A DNA stretch of 64,000 nt from Limnoperna fortunei (GCA_944474755.1 OX104125.1:49401346-49465345), one strand, 5' to 3'. Numbered from the stretch's first letter, positions 22,741 to 34,094 are shown. Notes: a model not told the origin generated them from the sequence alone. Made by a program: numbers and translations.

Positions 22741-22976
22741 GGATTTTGGAAGGAGGGCCCATTCTCCAACTATCGATACGAATACGATAAAGTTTTTATC
22801 TGTTTATTCTAACTATTAAAAATATTTACATCCAATTTACCACGCTCTGCTACCAGAGCGTTCGCTATAGTAAAAAGGATTTTGGAAGGAGGGCCCATTC
22901 TCCAACTATCGATACGAATACGATAAAGTTTTTATCTGTTTATTCTAACTATTAAAAATATTTACATCCAATTTAC
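22741..22976. repeat. Perfect 100-bp direct repeat with a hairpin spacer
   Basis: 22741-22840 and 22877-22976 are identical over 100 bases (GGATTTTGGAAGGAGGGCCC ... TCCAATTTAC). The 36-base spacer contains the hairpin CGCTCTG-CTAC-CAGAGCG (about 22843-22860). Perfect identity is unusual in this window, where other repeats are diverged, so this is a recent duplication or an assembly artefact. Confidence 0.9.
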
Positions 22977-23650
22977 ATAGCAAACTTGAAAACGTAATTT
23001 ATTTTACTTTAACGATTTACGATTTTCAAACTTAGACCAATACGACCAATACACTATGTGTCCACTATTTCACGATAACGATTTACGACAACTCTTCACT
23101 TATCTAATGCTACTATCCGACTGAACTTTTCACACAAAACCATACAAATTTATTACACTTAACATATTATGTAAAATCTCTGTCTAGCCAAAACACTAAC
23201 TTTTATCTAATTAACCTTGTCCATATAATTAGCCATAAGGAATTGACACTACACATTTAAACTAAAGATAGAACAAATTAACCTTTAAACTCTACAGACA
23301 CAACAAATCATGCATTTTATTGCTAAACTGACCAGCTGTTCTTATCTGTTAACTAAAATAAAAGTATTTAAAGAGCTAGTTGCTATCAGAGAAAATAATA
23401 ACAAAATTACTAATTAAAATTATTTGTAAATACTACTCTCTTCACACCAGGATATTTTACATTATTGTTAAGTAGTTGTTTACTATAATGAGATTTAGTG
23501 CAATTGAATAATTGTAGACTAAATTTATATCTTGAATCTTCGCTAAGTTTAAAAGTTGTAATAATTAATATTATGATACCTAAGAATTGCTCGTTTGATA
23601 GATATTTTTATAACAAAGATGTGTCTCACTTTATTGTACTGTAAATTAAT
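22977..23650. other. AT-rich spacer, nothing recognised
   Basis: Contains a few ACGATTTACGA phrases (about 23010 and 23070-23090). No gene or repeat partner in the window. Confidence 0.45.
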
Positions 23651-23652
23651 AT

Positions 23653-24165
23653 TTAATTAAAGGAAACAGTGACGCAATACGTGATATGTTTCCGAGACCC
23701 AAGATCTTTAATAACATTTTTCTCTACAAAGATATCCATAAAATATTTATAGCAAAAGTTACAGATAGAAAAACATTTGAAAGCTTCATTTGTGTACAGT
23801 TGCATGAACGAAGGATTCGATAGGTTTATACCATATGTAATGTAGGTTTTTAAGCTGATGGGATAAAATGTGTACATATATGTATTTTTTACAAAGGCGA
23901 CACACATTTTTATTTGTTAATCTATGTTTATTGGTAATTAAAACACAACTTGGTGTATTTTGTAGAACTAAATATGACCGTTTGCATCCAAATTGATTTG
24001 AAATTATAACTTTTATCCAGAATACTTTCAAGAATGTCCCATGTCATTTTATCAAAATGATGAGATATATACGAAAGATATTTTTCTTTGTGAACATCTT
24101 ACTTTGTTCAAATTGTAAGAACAGATGAATTTTTACTATACATCTCAAGAAATACATGTGCATGG
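23653..24165 (-). pseudogene. Unidentified protein-like remnant (possible retroelement 3' piece)
   Basis: Two overlapping minus-strand frames (23786-24031 and 23653-23907) read like one protein broken by a frameshift. The segment 23911-24165 recurs at about 30461-30660. The two copies share 'QLGCKRSYL'-like and 'LITNKHRLTN' strings. Conserved translation across diverged copies hints at former coding sequence, and a following CRLCKK string resembles Cys-rich LINE C-termini, but this is weak. It lies in the part of B that A lacks. Confidence 0.3.
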
Positions 24166-24199
24166 ATCGCAACCTTTTCAAATATTATCCTGCCTGTAT

Positions 24200-25950
24200 A
24201 AGACATCGTTACTTCGAATTAACAGAAATTATCAACATATAAATTTGTTATAAAACCTAAATAAAATCACTTCAAAGTACCACGTTATCGTCGTTTGTGT
24301 GTGTTTATTGCAATAAACAAATTAACAATCAACATCTCTAGTTTACCGTTGCACCCCAGGTAGTTAAACGTACAGGACACATTTTCAAACACCAGTCAGA
24401 TACTTACAAAGGGAAACAAATTTTATACGTCATAACAATTGCTTCACTAAATTACCTTTCCGTATTTCCAACGAACTTTCTAGAGCTTATTTAAATTTTT
24501 TTTTCGACCTGGAAAACATTATACAAATACCGTGCACAAAAATCTTTTGTTACGTGTATTAACAACGCCTTGAACTGCTTAAATGTTAGAAATATTACTT
24601 GCGTGTGTTTGATTCGTAGAATTATTACAATCTTTACATGTTTCAAATTTCGTCTCATTTGAATCCTTGTATATTATTTTTACCTTTTAACAATGAATGA
24701 GTAACCTAGATGTTTATCTAACTAAATTCTCTCTTATCAATGCGGAGGTATTGTTAAGTGCTTGACTTTGCATGGTGAAAAGAAATGGTGCACTCGATTC
24801 AAATTCAATTTGTACTGTACTTAAAAAGTGTCGGCGATTCTCCCTGTCGTTGTCTGTAAAGATTTGGAAGCATGTAGCATTAAATATAGTTTGGCATACT
24901 TCGACAATGGATAATAATTACTTTTTACAACGCTACACACAATTGTCGGATACTTACAAAAAGGGGAGGATAGAATGTACTAGAAACTTTCCAAACTTCA
25001 AATATATGTATTACATTATAAATTGGTAATTCTGAATCCTTGTTCTGGATGATTTTGCACGATTACCTGTTCCATAACTGACGAAATGTGTCATTGTTTG
25101 CAATCGGCATATCCCGTGGCGATGCACACAATTATTTTCCTTCATATAAACAAAAAGAAAACAAAGATGATTTTATTTAAAAGGCGTTTGGATTGACTAC
25201 AGTGTTTCGTAGTTTAAACATTTGTATTGTAACATCCCCCCAAACTACCCCTACCCCCTGCAAAAAACCCCGGTTTATTTAGTTTATTCCCGAGGCGATG
25301 CACACTTATTTACCATATTGATATGTATAGACAATTAAAAACAAAGATGATATAACAAAAAAACTATGAAGTGACTCTACAGTTCAATCATTTGTAGTGT
25401 AATAACAAAAATACAATGGAAAAAACAACAACAAAAACAAAACTTTTCAATTTAGTAAGTTTCTCGTTTGTGATTTAGTTTGTAAAGATAATTGCAAAAA
25501 AGACAAATACAGTTAACACAGGTGTTAAATAACACTGCTGTAGATGAAACAAATATATATAAATGCAATACATCAAGTTAAATGTAAATAACATCATGTC
25601 ACATCTGGAATTTGATCATCTGGTATTATCAACATGTGAAATAAAATTGATCATTTAATTTTAAAAAAATACTACGATATTATAGTGACCCATCCCACAC
25701 CTTAAAAATTGTATAGGATTAAAACTACAAAATTTGTTATGTTGTGCTAAATATATTTGTAAATAGGAGTATACAAAATATGCTTCCCAAAATTACAACT
25801 TTTGTACTTATTTACAGAGACTATTCCCAACTAAAACATCCATCATTTAAAAAAGAATATATTACAAAAATCTAGGAAATGTACAAAGTATTGTAGAATA
25901 AATATTTTAAGGCATCCAAAAGGCACATGTCAAACAATAATGTTCGTCCC
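24200..25950. repeat. Paralogous block X3, copy B, with extra 0.75 kb
   Basis: 24200-24510 and 25260-25950 match A 2040-3180. The intervening 24510-25260 is B-specific. Its right part (25115-25235, GGCGATGCACACAATTATTTTC...) is a diverged tandem copy of 25285-25405 (GGCGATGCACACTTATTTACC...). The frame 24772-25029 is in the B-specific part and has no recognisable motif. Confidence 0.65.
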
Positions 25951-25954
25951 TAGG

Positions 25955-26225
25955 ATGTGATTGATTGATTTATTGATTGGATATTTGCTTAACATCCAGC
26001 GAGAATAATTTCAGCTATATTCAGGACGAGAACATGTTAACAAACAATTAATTCGGACATTTACGAAAGTGTCTATATCGTGCAAGGAGCTTTGCACTCT
26101 CCAAACACGTTACTCAATGTGGTCCGAGGTTAGGCTTTCCATATTATGACCTGACCTCCCATAGAGAAGGCGTCCCTTGTCCACCCGGTTGATTTGCTGG
26201 GCATCTCTGTGGAATTTACTGGAAC
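25955..26225 (-). repeat. Repeat R1, copy in B
   Basis: Same position and orientation as the R1 copy at 3197-3460 in A, so inherited through the duplication. The CAAT/ATTG tail is at 25960-25982. Confidence 0.7.
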
Positions 26226-26234
26226 TGTGTGCAG

Positions 26235-26736
26235 GTGTAACGTTCTGTGGCAATTAACCCTTTCATTCTTACTTCCGGTAACACCCTGTTTGTTACAACC
26301 ATTGGGCAAAGCATGTTCAATAAAATGGTGTCGCAGTATATAAATCCAAATAATTGTGAAATGAAAAAAAAGAAGAGTTAATATTAGGAGGAAACAAGAA
26401 AATTAAACGAAAATATTTTTGGCAAAAGGTAAAAATTTAAAAGTACTGTCACGATCTGATGCAGTGAATAACAGTCCTTTAAAAATCTAATAAATGTACT
26501 GTACTTAACTGACATGAACTGTTTCAGTTCAGGACAGAAGCAATAAGTAAACGATAAAAATTGTAAATAACTGACGTGAACTGTATGGATTGTGTACAGT
26601 GATTTACAGATCACGAACATAAAATAAAGAGTTACTATAAATTTCTATCAATCAAATTTGCACTGTCAATGGTAATGTCAGTCCTTATTTTGGTTCATAG
26701 TGGGAAGCGTTATGGTTTATTTTTTTTATAGTGAAG
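26235..26736. repeat. Paralogous block X4, copy B
   Basis: Matches A 3470-3766 but has about 280 bases (26400-26680) where A has fewer than 50. The minus frame 26384-26620 lies in this B-specific part. It holds a repeated CTGA(C)(A/G)TGAACTGT phrase at about 26508 and 26570 and is not recognisable as a protein. Confidence 0.6.
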
Positions 26737-27760
26737 TAGCAAAGAAAACCGACCGAACAACAAGAGCCAAAAACCAAGGGACAGTTACAAATCCGGATAT
26801 AAACAAACACAACACAAAAATCAAAAACATAAAACACAGAAAGAGAGTAACCCGAACCCAATAAAAACCATGGGTGCACTCAGGTGCTCCAGACGAGTAA
26901 GCAGTGACTGCCTCTAATTAGACACCCGTCGAGTTACTCATTGTCTTGTCTAGGGAAAAGTCAATTGCAGTAATAGTCAAATCAGGAATAGGAAACACTA
27001 CATATGACTCAGCGAAAATGTCAGATCGTATTTGAGACACTGATTTCCCATAACGATCAATTAAGTCGTGGTGCCGAGGATAGAACTTCTGGAGAGATAA
27101 CATCAATCTAGGTACAACAAATCCTTGTTTGAGTAGTTTAGCAGTCAACAGCAGTGATCGGTCTAGAAAATCTGAATAACGATCGCAGGATCTAGAATAA
27201 CATGTAAGTTGTGAAATATACACACCATACGCTGGAGCTGCTGGAATGTTGCTGTCGATGAACGGGAAGTTGACAATTGGAAAGTTGAAGTCATCACGCT
27301 TGTCGTAGAGCCTAGTTTGTAGTTTTCATGGGTCTATTTCTAGAAGTAGGTCTAAATAAGAGGCTGATCTTAGTGTATCGGTGGTGTCTTTAATTTCATG
27401 CTCGCTAGGGTAAATTGAATGTAAATAGTTACCAAATTTAGCATTGTTGAGGGACAAAACATCATGCATATAGCGGAAAAAGAAATTAAAAGTCTGGGCC
27501 AGAGTCTTTTCCTTCTTCTTCAGTAGGCCTTCTAGGAACTCAGCCTCATAGGAGTACAAAAACAGGTCGGCGAGAAGAGCAGCACATTTAGTACCGATTG
27601 GAACATGTGACAGATTTGGTCCAGTATATTTAGTATTAGCTTTGGAGTCATTGATGACGAAGTAAGATCTGTCATGACTAATTACCAGGTATTTATATCG
27701 TCTCTTTCCGTTTTTCTTGAAAAAGCAGCGTTTTATAAGATGTTTTAGCCTACCAATCTT
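26737..27760 (-). pseudogene. Reverse-transcriptase-like retroelement, best copy, truncated and inactivated
   Basis: Reading 27760 to 26737: 'KHLIKRCFF', a slip at a T6 run (about 27719), then one long frame with 'KRRYKYLVISHDRSYFV', 'VPIGTKCAALLADLFLYSYE', 'FNFFFRYMHDVLSLNNAKFG', 'SASYLDLLLEID', a TGA stop at 27326-27328, then 'YDKRDDFNFPIVNFPF', 'AAPAYGVYISQL', 'LLTAKLLKQGFVVPRLMLSL', 'HHDLIDRYGKSVSQI' and a hydrophobic C-terminal tail to about 26737. RYMHDV stands where RYxDDV is expected, so the first catalytic aspartate is His. About 30 residues before the VPIGT string are missing. The site is empty in A (3761-3780). I lean towards a Penelope-like element but see no GIY-YIG nuclease; the fold assignment is from remembered relatives. 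Confidence 0.82.
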
Positions 27761-28075
27761 GACAATTAGTCTTGAACATCTAAAGGCGCTACATTATATT
27801 CTATGTTGACATAATTGCACAAACGTTAGAAACCAACGTATATGTAAACTCTTATGTCTTGTTATTAATTGTTTGCTTTTGATCATTACAAGATGTTTAC
27901 AATACATGTGTTTCGTCCTGCAGTGAATGTTTACTAACATAGTTATGTCCACCCGCTGAACTATAAAGTGTAGTGCCATCATCAAACCAACACACATTTC
28001 AGAAAACTTGAATTATATAAGTAATTTAATTGATAGAATTTCCTTTATAATGTATTTAGAGTGTAAGTAGCAAGA
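27761..28075. repeat. Paralogous block X4 right part, copy B
   Basis: Resumes the match to A at 3772 (TGACAACTAGTCTTGAAC) after the retroelement insertion. The minus frame 27794-27997 has no counterpart in A. Confidence 0.6.
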
Positions 28076-28300
28076 TCTTTAACGCCACCTATAATTTTTC
28101 AGTTATATCATGGCGTCCTATTTTTATTTGGAAGGAAGCCGGAGTACCTGTAGAAAACATTTGAACTGCGGTAAGGAAACTGACAATTCTTGCCAATCAA
28201 GATTGGATTCCAGTATACACTGCCTACAGTTAGCCTTGAAACCGCAACCTCTGTGTTCACAGATCATGCGATTAGTAGAAGATGACTAGCTTCCTTAATA
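28075..28300 (-). mobile_element. tRNA-derived SINE, minus orientation, copy B
   Basis: Same insertion as 4200-4420 in A. Recognisable by TAACGCCACCTATAATTTTT at its 3' end and the complement of a B box around 28233-28248 (CCTTGAAACCGCAACC). Confidence 0.72.
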
Positions 28301-28389
28301 TTTCTGTAAACATGTTAGGAAAGATGCCAATGTTATAAAATACATATAGCTATGCGCGTGTTTGAGGGTTCTGTTAATGAAGGTTATAT

Positions 28390-28620
28390 CAACATCCCGA
28401 ACAAAGAGAAAACTGTAAAAATGACATTCCAATCATCAGAGTCCAGAACAGGCAAACTTCAAAATCAACAAGCAAACAAATATGAAACTGTATCGATGGT
28501 CCTGATTTGGCACATGTATTTCAAAAGAAACGTTGTGTTAAACCATATGTTATTCATGCAGTACATACACATCCTAGGCCGGTGTTTTATGCGGGTACTC
28601 CGTATTCCTCCCAATAAAAT
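28390..28620 (+). repeat. Repeat R2, copy B
   Basis: The plus frame 28352-28636 spans this copy (TVSMVLIWHMYFKRN string). Copy A has lost the frame and copy E (34370-34575) is open in a different frame, so it is likely a decayed coding piece of unknown origin rather than a gene here. Confidence 0.5.
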
Positions 28621-29099
28621 CTATGCAAGTTTCTGAATGTGGAACTAATCACCATTGCCGAAGCAAAACAATACTTAAATTGATATATACTTATCAGATT
28701 ACTAAACATATTTAAATATTTAACCAAGACCTTTTTTGGGAAATTAATTGTTACTACATGCATTGAATAAATAAATGTATAGATATACGTCTTTCTGTTG
28801 ATGTGGCAAGCAATTAACACAATAATACGTTAATAAAAAATATTTTTGCGTCCGGTTGGAAATCAAAATTAATGCATCGTGTATAATGTTATTAATAATA
28901 ATCTTGTCATGTATATGTTTTATAAAGGACAGAAGATGTTTGTGTTCATTATCTCAAACATTTATACCAACTAAGTAGTTGAATTGTCTCCTCTGGAGGT
29001 TTAATATGCGTCATTTGATTTTTTTATGCTACAAAATCTGTTTTCTTGTTTCTCTTAGATATGTCTAACTGCCTTTTTTGTTGATAAACAAATACAATA

Positions 29100-29840
29100 G
29101 ATGACTTTTTCCGGAATATATTGAGGTCTGGATCGCTTTCCGAATGTAACAGATTTTAAACTTTTGATTTTTCGAGATTAAAACCAGAATTAAAAATGTT
29201 ATTAAACGCTGGTTTTTTCAAGAAAAAAAAGGAAAGAGACGATATAAATACATGGCAATTAGCCATAACAGAACTTACTACGTCATCACTGACTCTATAT
29301 CAAATAATAAATAGACTAAAGACCAAAAATGTCAAATGTTAAATTTTCTTACTGAGATTATATTAGTCATGTTTCGAGGACGTTTTTTCAGCAGACCGAA
29401 AAACACGCTGACACAGACCTTTATTTTGAAAGGTCGTTATAATGATGATGTTTTGTCCATCAACAATGTTAAATTTGCATTCAATTTACACTACCGAGCT
29501 TGAAATTAAAGACACTACTAATACACTTAGGTCATCCTCTTACTTAGACCTACTTCTGTAAATAGATTCAGGAAAACATTCAATGTAGACTATACGACAA
29601 ACGTGATGACCAAATGAAATGTCCAATTGTCAACTTCATGTTCATCGACAGCAACATTCCAGTAGCCAGCCAATTGTGTGTACATTTCACAACGTAAACG
29701 TTATTCTAGATCTTGTTGTGTACAGATTTTCTAGACCGATCACTGCTGTTGACTATAAAATTACTCCAACTAAGGTTTGTTGTACCTAGGTTGATGTTAT
29801 CTCCCCGAAACTTCTATGGTCGTCACCATGATTTAAGAAG
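29100..29840 (+). pseudogene. Reverse-transcriptase-like retroelement remnant, copy B
   Basis: Collinear with A 5330-6090: 'LLNAGFFKK', 'YKYMAISHNRTYYVITDS', a polymerase box reading RYNDDVLS at about 29433 (both Asp kept, unlike A's RYNDNVLS), 'DFM'-like linker, and 'CRHHDL' at about 29820. As in A, the GIPxGT block is missing. Stops and frameshifts are abundant. The C-terminal tail present in A is lost; minus-strand SINE sequence follows at 29885. Confidence 0.72.
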
Positions 29841-29884
29841 ATAGTTTTCTTTAATTGGTACTTACCTGATGAACTATTTGCGTT

Positions 29885-30000
29885 AAATTTTATTTAGAGT
29901 GTGGTTTTACTCCATTTTCGTCACTGTTTCAGCTGCATCATGGCGCATAGTTTCAATTGGAGGAGGAACACGGATTACTAAATACACATGTCCTACCTTC
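29885..30000 (-). mobile_element. SINE 3' fragment, minus
   Basis: The plus strand reads GTTTCAGCTGCATCATGGCGC and ATTGGAGGAGGAACACGGA, the complement of the SINE's GGCTTCCTCC...GCGCCATGA segment. Strongly diverged and partial. Confidence 0.55.
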
Positions 30001-30089
30001 GTCATTAAAACGGCATGACTTGTAAAATACGTTAACTTTGTAATTAATATTTTCTTGTCACAACTTTTGTTTTTATTGAAATTTACAGT

Positions 30090-30210
30090 AGTCACCTCGC
30101 AATGTTACAACGGTAATATTATTGTCTCAACTGTACAACGGTACTATTACTGTCGCAACATTAAAACGGTAATATTATTGTCACAACGATTTTTGTCTCT
30201 ACATTTTAAT
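30090..30210. repeat. Short relative of the 28-bp minisatellite
   Basis: Four or so units of GTTACAACGGTAATATTATTGTC-type repeat, period about 29-32 bases, similar to 45250-45830 and more distantly to 42085-42900. Confidence 0.6.
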
Positions 30211-30740
30211 GTTAATTCTAATACATAATATACTAAAAGAAAAACATCTTTCGTTCTGATTAAATACATTTTGTATTTGTATTATATCTATTACAATTTT
30301 ACAATTATAGCTAACGAATGCATGAAAAACATGACAAAAATGTGTTGTGACTGTAGGCGACAACGTGCAGGTTAAGCGGTGCTGATTTGAAACAATATCC
30401 AAAATAAAGTTTTGAACTGTACAGATCAAGTGCACTCTAAAAAGAAGACATTATTTTTTGTTAATCTATGCTTATTGGTAATTAAACCACAACTTGATCT
30501 ATTTGTTTAGCAGTTTAAATATGACCGTTTGCATCCTAATTGATTTAAAATTATAACTTTTATCCTGGATATTAACTAGACTGTATCAAATTGAAATATA
30601 AACGGAAGTTATTTTTATTTGCAAAGCTTTACTATTAATCTCAAGAAATACATGTACAGGTATCTCCACCTTGTCATCAATAAAATACACTACTGGCTAA
30701 AAAATGACTGTAAATACAAGTTGCAATCGTTTTTCGTATG
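30210..30740. other. Spacer with a copy of the 23911-24165 segment
   Basis: 30461-30660 matches 23911-24165 (both contain TGTTAATCTATG(C/T)TTATTGG and TCTCAAGAAATACATGT). The rest is AT-rich with nothing recognised. Confidence 0.55.
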
Positions 30741-31030
30741 CCACTGACTGAGATTGATTGCAAAAATGTCTGTAAAAGACTGCAAACGTTGTGTCAGACA
30801 ACAATTTTTACTGTGACAGTCATTTTATGTCTGTCACAGACATTTTTTGCCTTGGCGCAGTCAAACGTTGCCTGTAACAACGTCATATTCATTGTCATCA
30901 GTCAAAAAATGTCTGTCGCAGTCTTTTTTTTCGTTGACACAGTAAAAATTCGTCTGTTACAACGGCCTTCTCGTTATATCTGTCAAAAAATGTCTGTCTC
31001 TGACATTTTCTCCGTTGTATCAGACAAAAT
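30740..31030. repeat. GTCTGTCACAGAC-type repeat array
   Basis: Degenerate short palindromic units (TGTCTGTCACAGACATTTTT, ACGTTGCCTGTAACAACG, ATCAGTCAAAAAATGTCTGT). The plus frame 30738-31088 is a translation of this array (KMSV.... repeated) and not a gene. Related motifs at 19140-19260, 34050-34085 and 58400-58600. Confidence 0.7.
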
Positions 31031-31180
31031 ACGACTGTCACAATGCCCGGTAATTAATATTGTTAATTTATTAACAGCGGTCGACTAATATTAATTATTT
31101 AAATTTGTTTTATGAATTAAACAATATCTTTAGTTGGAAATTGTGCGTTCACACACTTCAAGATTACAAATGTTACATAA
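30990..31180. repeat. Left arm of an inverted repeat paired with 33885-34085
   Basis: GACATTTTCTCCGTTGTATC, then CAAAATACGACTGTCA, then CCCGGTAATTA and TTGTTAATTTATTAACAGC are all found inverted at 34085 down to about 34000, with only scattered differences. The match continues more weakly to about 31180. Confidence 0.82.
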
Positions 31181-32320
31181 ATAGAAATGTTAAAGATAAA
31201 TGTATATATATGTTTAAATAAATCTGTTTCTAAAAAATGAAGACTGATGAAAATGTTAGCATCTGTTCTGTCCTTATTTTATAATTATTAAACTGAATGT
31301 ATCAATAATTTACTGACACCTCTGGTGAAAATAAAAAATCGCATTTAAACCGTTATAACGATCGCGTTTTATACTTTTGTAAAGTAATGTTTTCTTAAAA
31401 CACGGGCAAAGTTAAAAAAAATACATATAATAAAATCAACAATTTCTTTAATCATGTCGGACTCTTAGTGTTTTATTTAGTACGTCTACATACATTAAAT
31501 TTTGACATTTTAGTCGTTATATCTTTACTGGTCTTTCAAATAAAATATTTAAAAACATCAAAAAGTAATGTTTGTTTTCTTAGCTGCATCTACTGTAAAG
31601 ACAATAAAATTGTACATTTAAAGAATAACACGTACATGTTGTTAATTAGGTTACAGGTAATCTCTCCCTGCTGATAAAAAAATGTGAATTAAACATTTTG
31701 AGGCACCATTCAGTGTTTTTCCGCGATCATCCAGAACAAGGGTTGATATTGTGTCATATAATAATGCATTGTTATGGATGAATGTGTAATGTCTTTTAAA
31801 ATACCTGTTCCTGCCCCCTAACCCGATGGTAAATTTCGAACTTTCTACAAACAAACCACTCAATTGTAAATGTGCATTTTCCTTATTGTCAACATTGACA
31901 AGCAATAGAGATCACTAAAATTATTTTTTTAAATGCCCCAGAAAGACCCGACGAACTATATAATATATCGCATGAACCTGAATCGAGTGCGCCGTTTGCT
32001 TTAATAGTACAATATTATGTAAAGCACGAAGCATAATAAGCAAAAGAATTTAACTACACAGGACTTCCGAATTACTAGCCCATCGGTAAAGTTTAGTTAG
32101 AAAATAAAATAATTACCTCTAAATAATAATAAAAAATGAAATCCTCAAATTGTTGTACACGTTGTATTATTTCTACTTGATATTTTTTTTTCATTGCAGT
32201 CTTTTATGAGTAGCTGTTATTGATTTGTTGAAAATATTATTCTGTTACTTGCTGAAATAATTTCTTCACTTCAAATGTTCGTCTATATCTTCTCGTTTTT
32301 TTGCTGAGAACAAACTGGGA
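31180..32320. other. AT-rich spacer, nothing recognised
   Basis: Interior of the inverted-repeat structure. The short frames 31468-31674 and 31651-31905 show no motif and no second copy in the window. Confidence 0.45.
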
Positions 32321-32339
32321 GGGTTTCCAGTGCTCGACC

Positions 32340-32632
32340 CACAGGACAGCCCAGCGCGTCCCCGGGTGGCGGATAGGGGGACCCTCTCGTTGTGGTGTTG
32401 TCAGGTCATAATACGGAGAAAAAAGTGTAGGGTCATTGTAGCCGCTTCAAAAGGCTAAATTCTCAGCCCCTACCCAAAACGTCATACTTTTCAAGTGGCA
32501 GTCTAAACTGTGTAACTTGTGTCCCATTCCACCCCCTTTTTCGTTGATTAATTGTTTGTTAACTTTTTTTACAGCTGAAATACTGCTCGCTGGACGTAAA
32601 GCAAACATCCAATCAATCAATCAATCTAGTTT
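32340..32632 (+). repeat. Repeat R1, plus copy
   Basis: From GACAGCCCAGCGCGTCCCC through AAAAGGCTAAATTCTCAGCC to GCTGAAATACTGCTCGCTGG and (CAAT)n at 32610-32630. This is the least interrupted plus-strand copy apart from 43525. Confidence 0.78.
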
Positions 32633-32639
32633 TATTTAG

Positions 32640-33780
32640 GGAGGTCACAGGAGAACATCGTGAAACCCTCTGACTTTTGGCAGTGTCCATTAAGGTCAAA
32701 GTCGAACACAGCGAGATGGCGGGCTAGAATTCACGAGCATTGTGTATTGTATAGCCTGTCTATCTATTTCGGTAATAATTGGATATCAAACCGTTTAGGT
32801 TGAATTCAAACACATTATTTATGCGATTTAATAAATACAAACTTTTAATATAAAGTATTTTAATACACGCTAAATGTTTATTAAAGAAATTAAAAGACCG
32901 TGTGCACAATAATATACTTTACTTTTTTTTATTTCAGTTCTGATTATAGCTTTTTAAAATCTAAACTAGAGAATGATTGTTAGTTTTGTTAATTACAATA
33001 AGCAAAGACAATACAGGTCGTGTATATTTCTTTAAAGTGTATTTATTCTTCGTGTACTTATGCGCAGGGATAATGTTCATTGTGTACTCGAACCAGTAGA
33101 AACTATAAAAAGTCTGATTTTCAATTTCTTTATTCAAATATATAATGATTTATTTCGTTTTATGATGTAAAAACCTTATACACTTCGATAGAATCAACGA
33201 AAAACCCTACCATGCACGCAGTAGAAACCATGCTTCAGTGGTACTTACTGCCTTAATATGTATAAGTTTTATTTTGTAATTTTAAGATATTTTTCCTTTT
33301 TTATCGGCACGTGCCGATATTAGTATTGTTAATTACTGGTCACCTGTGTAAGTGTTCACTCAAGCGAGGATCAAAAACAAACACAACTGCACTAACTTCA
33401 TAATAGAAAGTTCGATTTAGTACATTATAAAATGTTTATATAAAATTTTGCCGCCCAATGTTTAATACACGTGAACTTTGATAAGTGAGGCGGAATTATC
33501 TGTAACATAATTAACTACATGTGTACCTTCTTTAAATGGGAAGCGCCCCGTGGACATCAACAACTTTATTATGTTTACTTAATCACTTGATATCTTAAAC
33601 AATAGAAAAAAAACAGGATTTGATTTTTTTTAAATATTAAATTAAAAATAGCTCAACATATTTATTCTTAATATAATTGTAAAATAATTTTCGAAATAAC
33701 TTAATAAATAAGCGATGTCATCATATTTTGTTTGCAGAAAATATTATTATAAAATTGTGTAAGATAATCAGATTTCCAAA
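32640..33780. other. AT-rich spacer, with one perfect palindrome
   Basis: No gene. It contains the 18-bp perfect palindrome TATCGGCACGTGCCGATA at 33302-33319, which has a CACGTG E-box core. Whether it is used is unknown. Confidence 0.5.
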
Positions 33781-34040
33781 AAGATGGTTTTTTTTTTAAT
33801 TCCGAAAATTTTAATAAAATAACTTGACCTAAAGAAAATTAGTCTACCGATGTAACAACAATAAAAATAATAATTACCAGGTGTTAAAACATTTGTAATT
33901 GAAAAGTGCACGAGAGCACAATTTCAAAATAGAGATTTTTTTTGTTTAATTCCGAACCTTTTCATAAAAAAATTAAAATTAAAAATATTAATCGATAGCT
34001 GTTAATAAATTAACAATAATAATTACCGGGCGTTATGACA
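33780..34040. repeat. Tandem pair of about 155 bp
   Basis: 33785-33885 and 33940-34035 share TTTTTTTAATTCCGAA, a CCGATGTAACAACAATAA / TCGATAGCTGTTAATAA equivalent, and ATAATTACC(A/G)GG. The second unit overlaps the right arm of the inverted repeat. Confidence 0.6.
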
Positions 34041-34085
34041 GTCGTATTTTGTATGATACAACGGAGAAAATGTCAGTGACATTTA
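33885..34085. repeat. Right arm of the inverted repeat paired with 30990-31180
   Basis: Inverse of the left arm. It stops abruptly at about 34085 where X3-like sequence begins (AAACTTTAATAAAATAACTTC), so its outer repeats, if any, were lost. Confidence 0.8.
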
Positions 34086-34094
34086 TATGTCTCA

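Noticed and set aside
30738..31088. The longest of the plain open frames outside the retroelement (116 codons)
   Set aside because: It is the translation of a degenerate GTCTGTCACAGAC repeat array; its repeated KMSV-type strings follow the DNA repeat.
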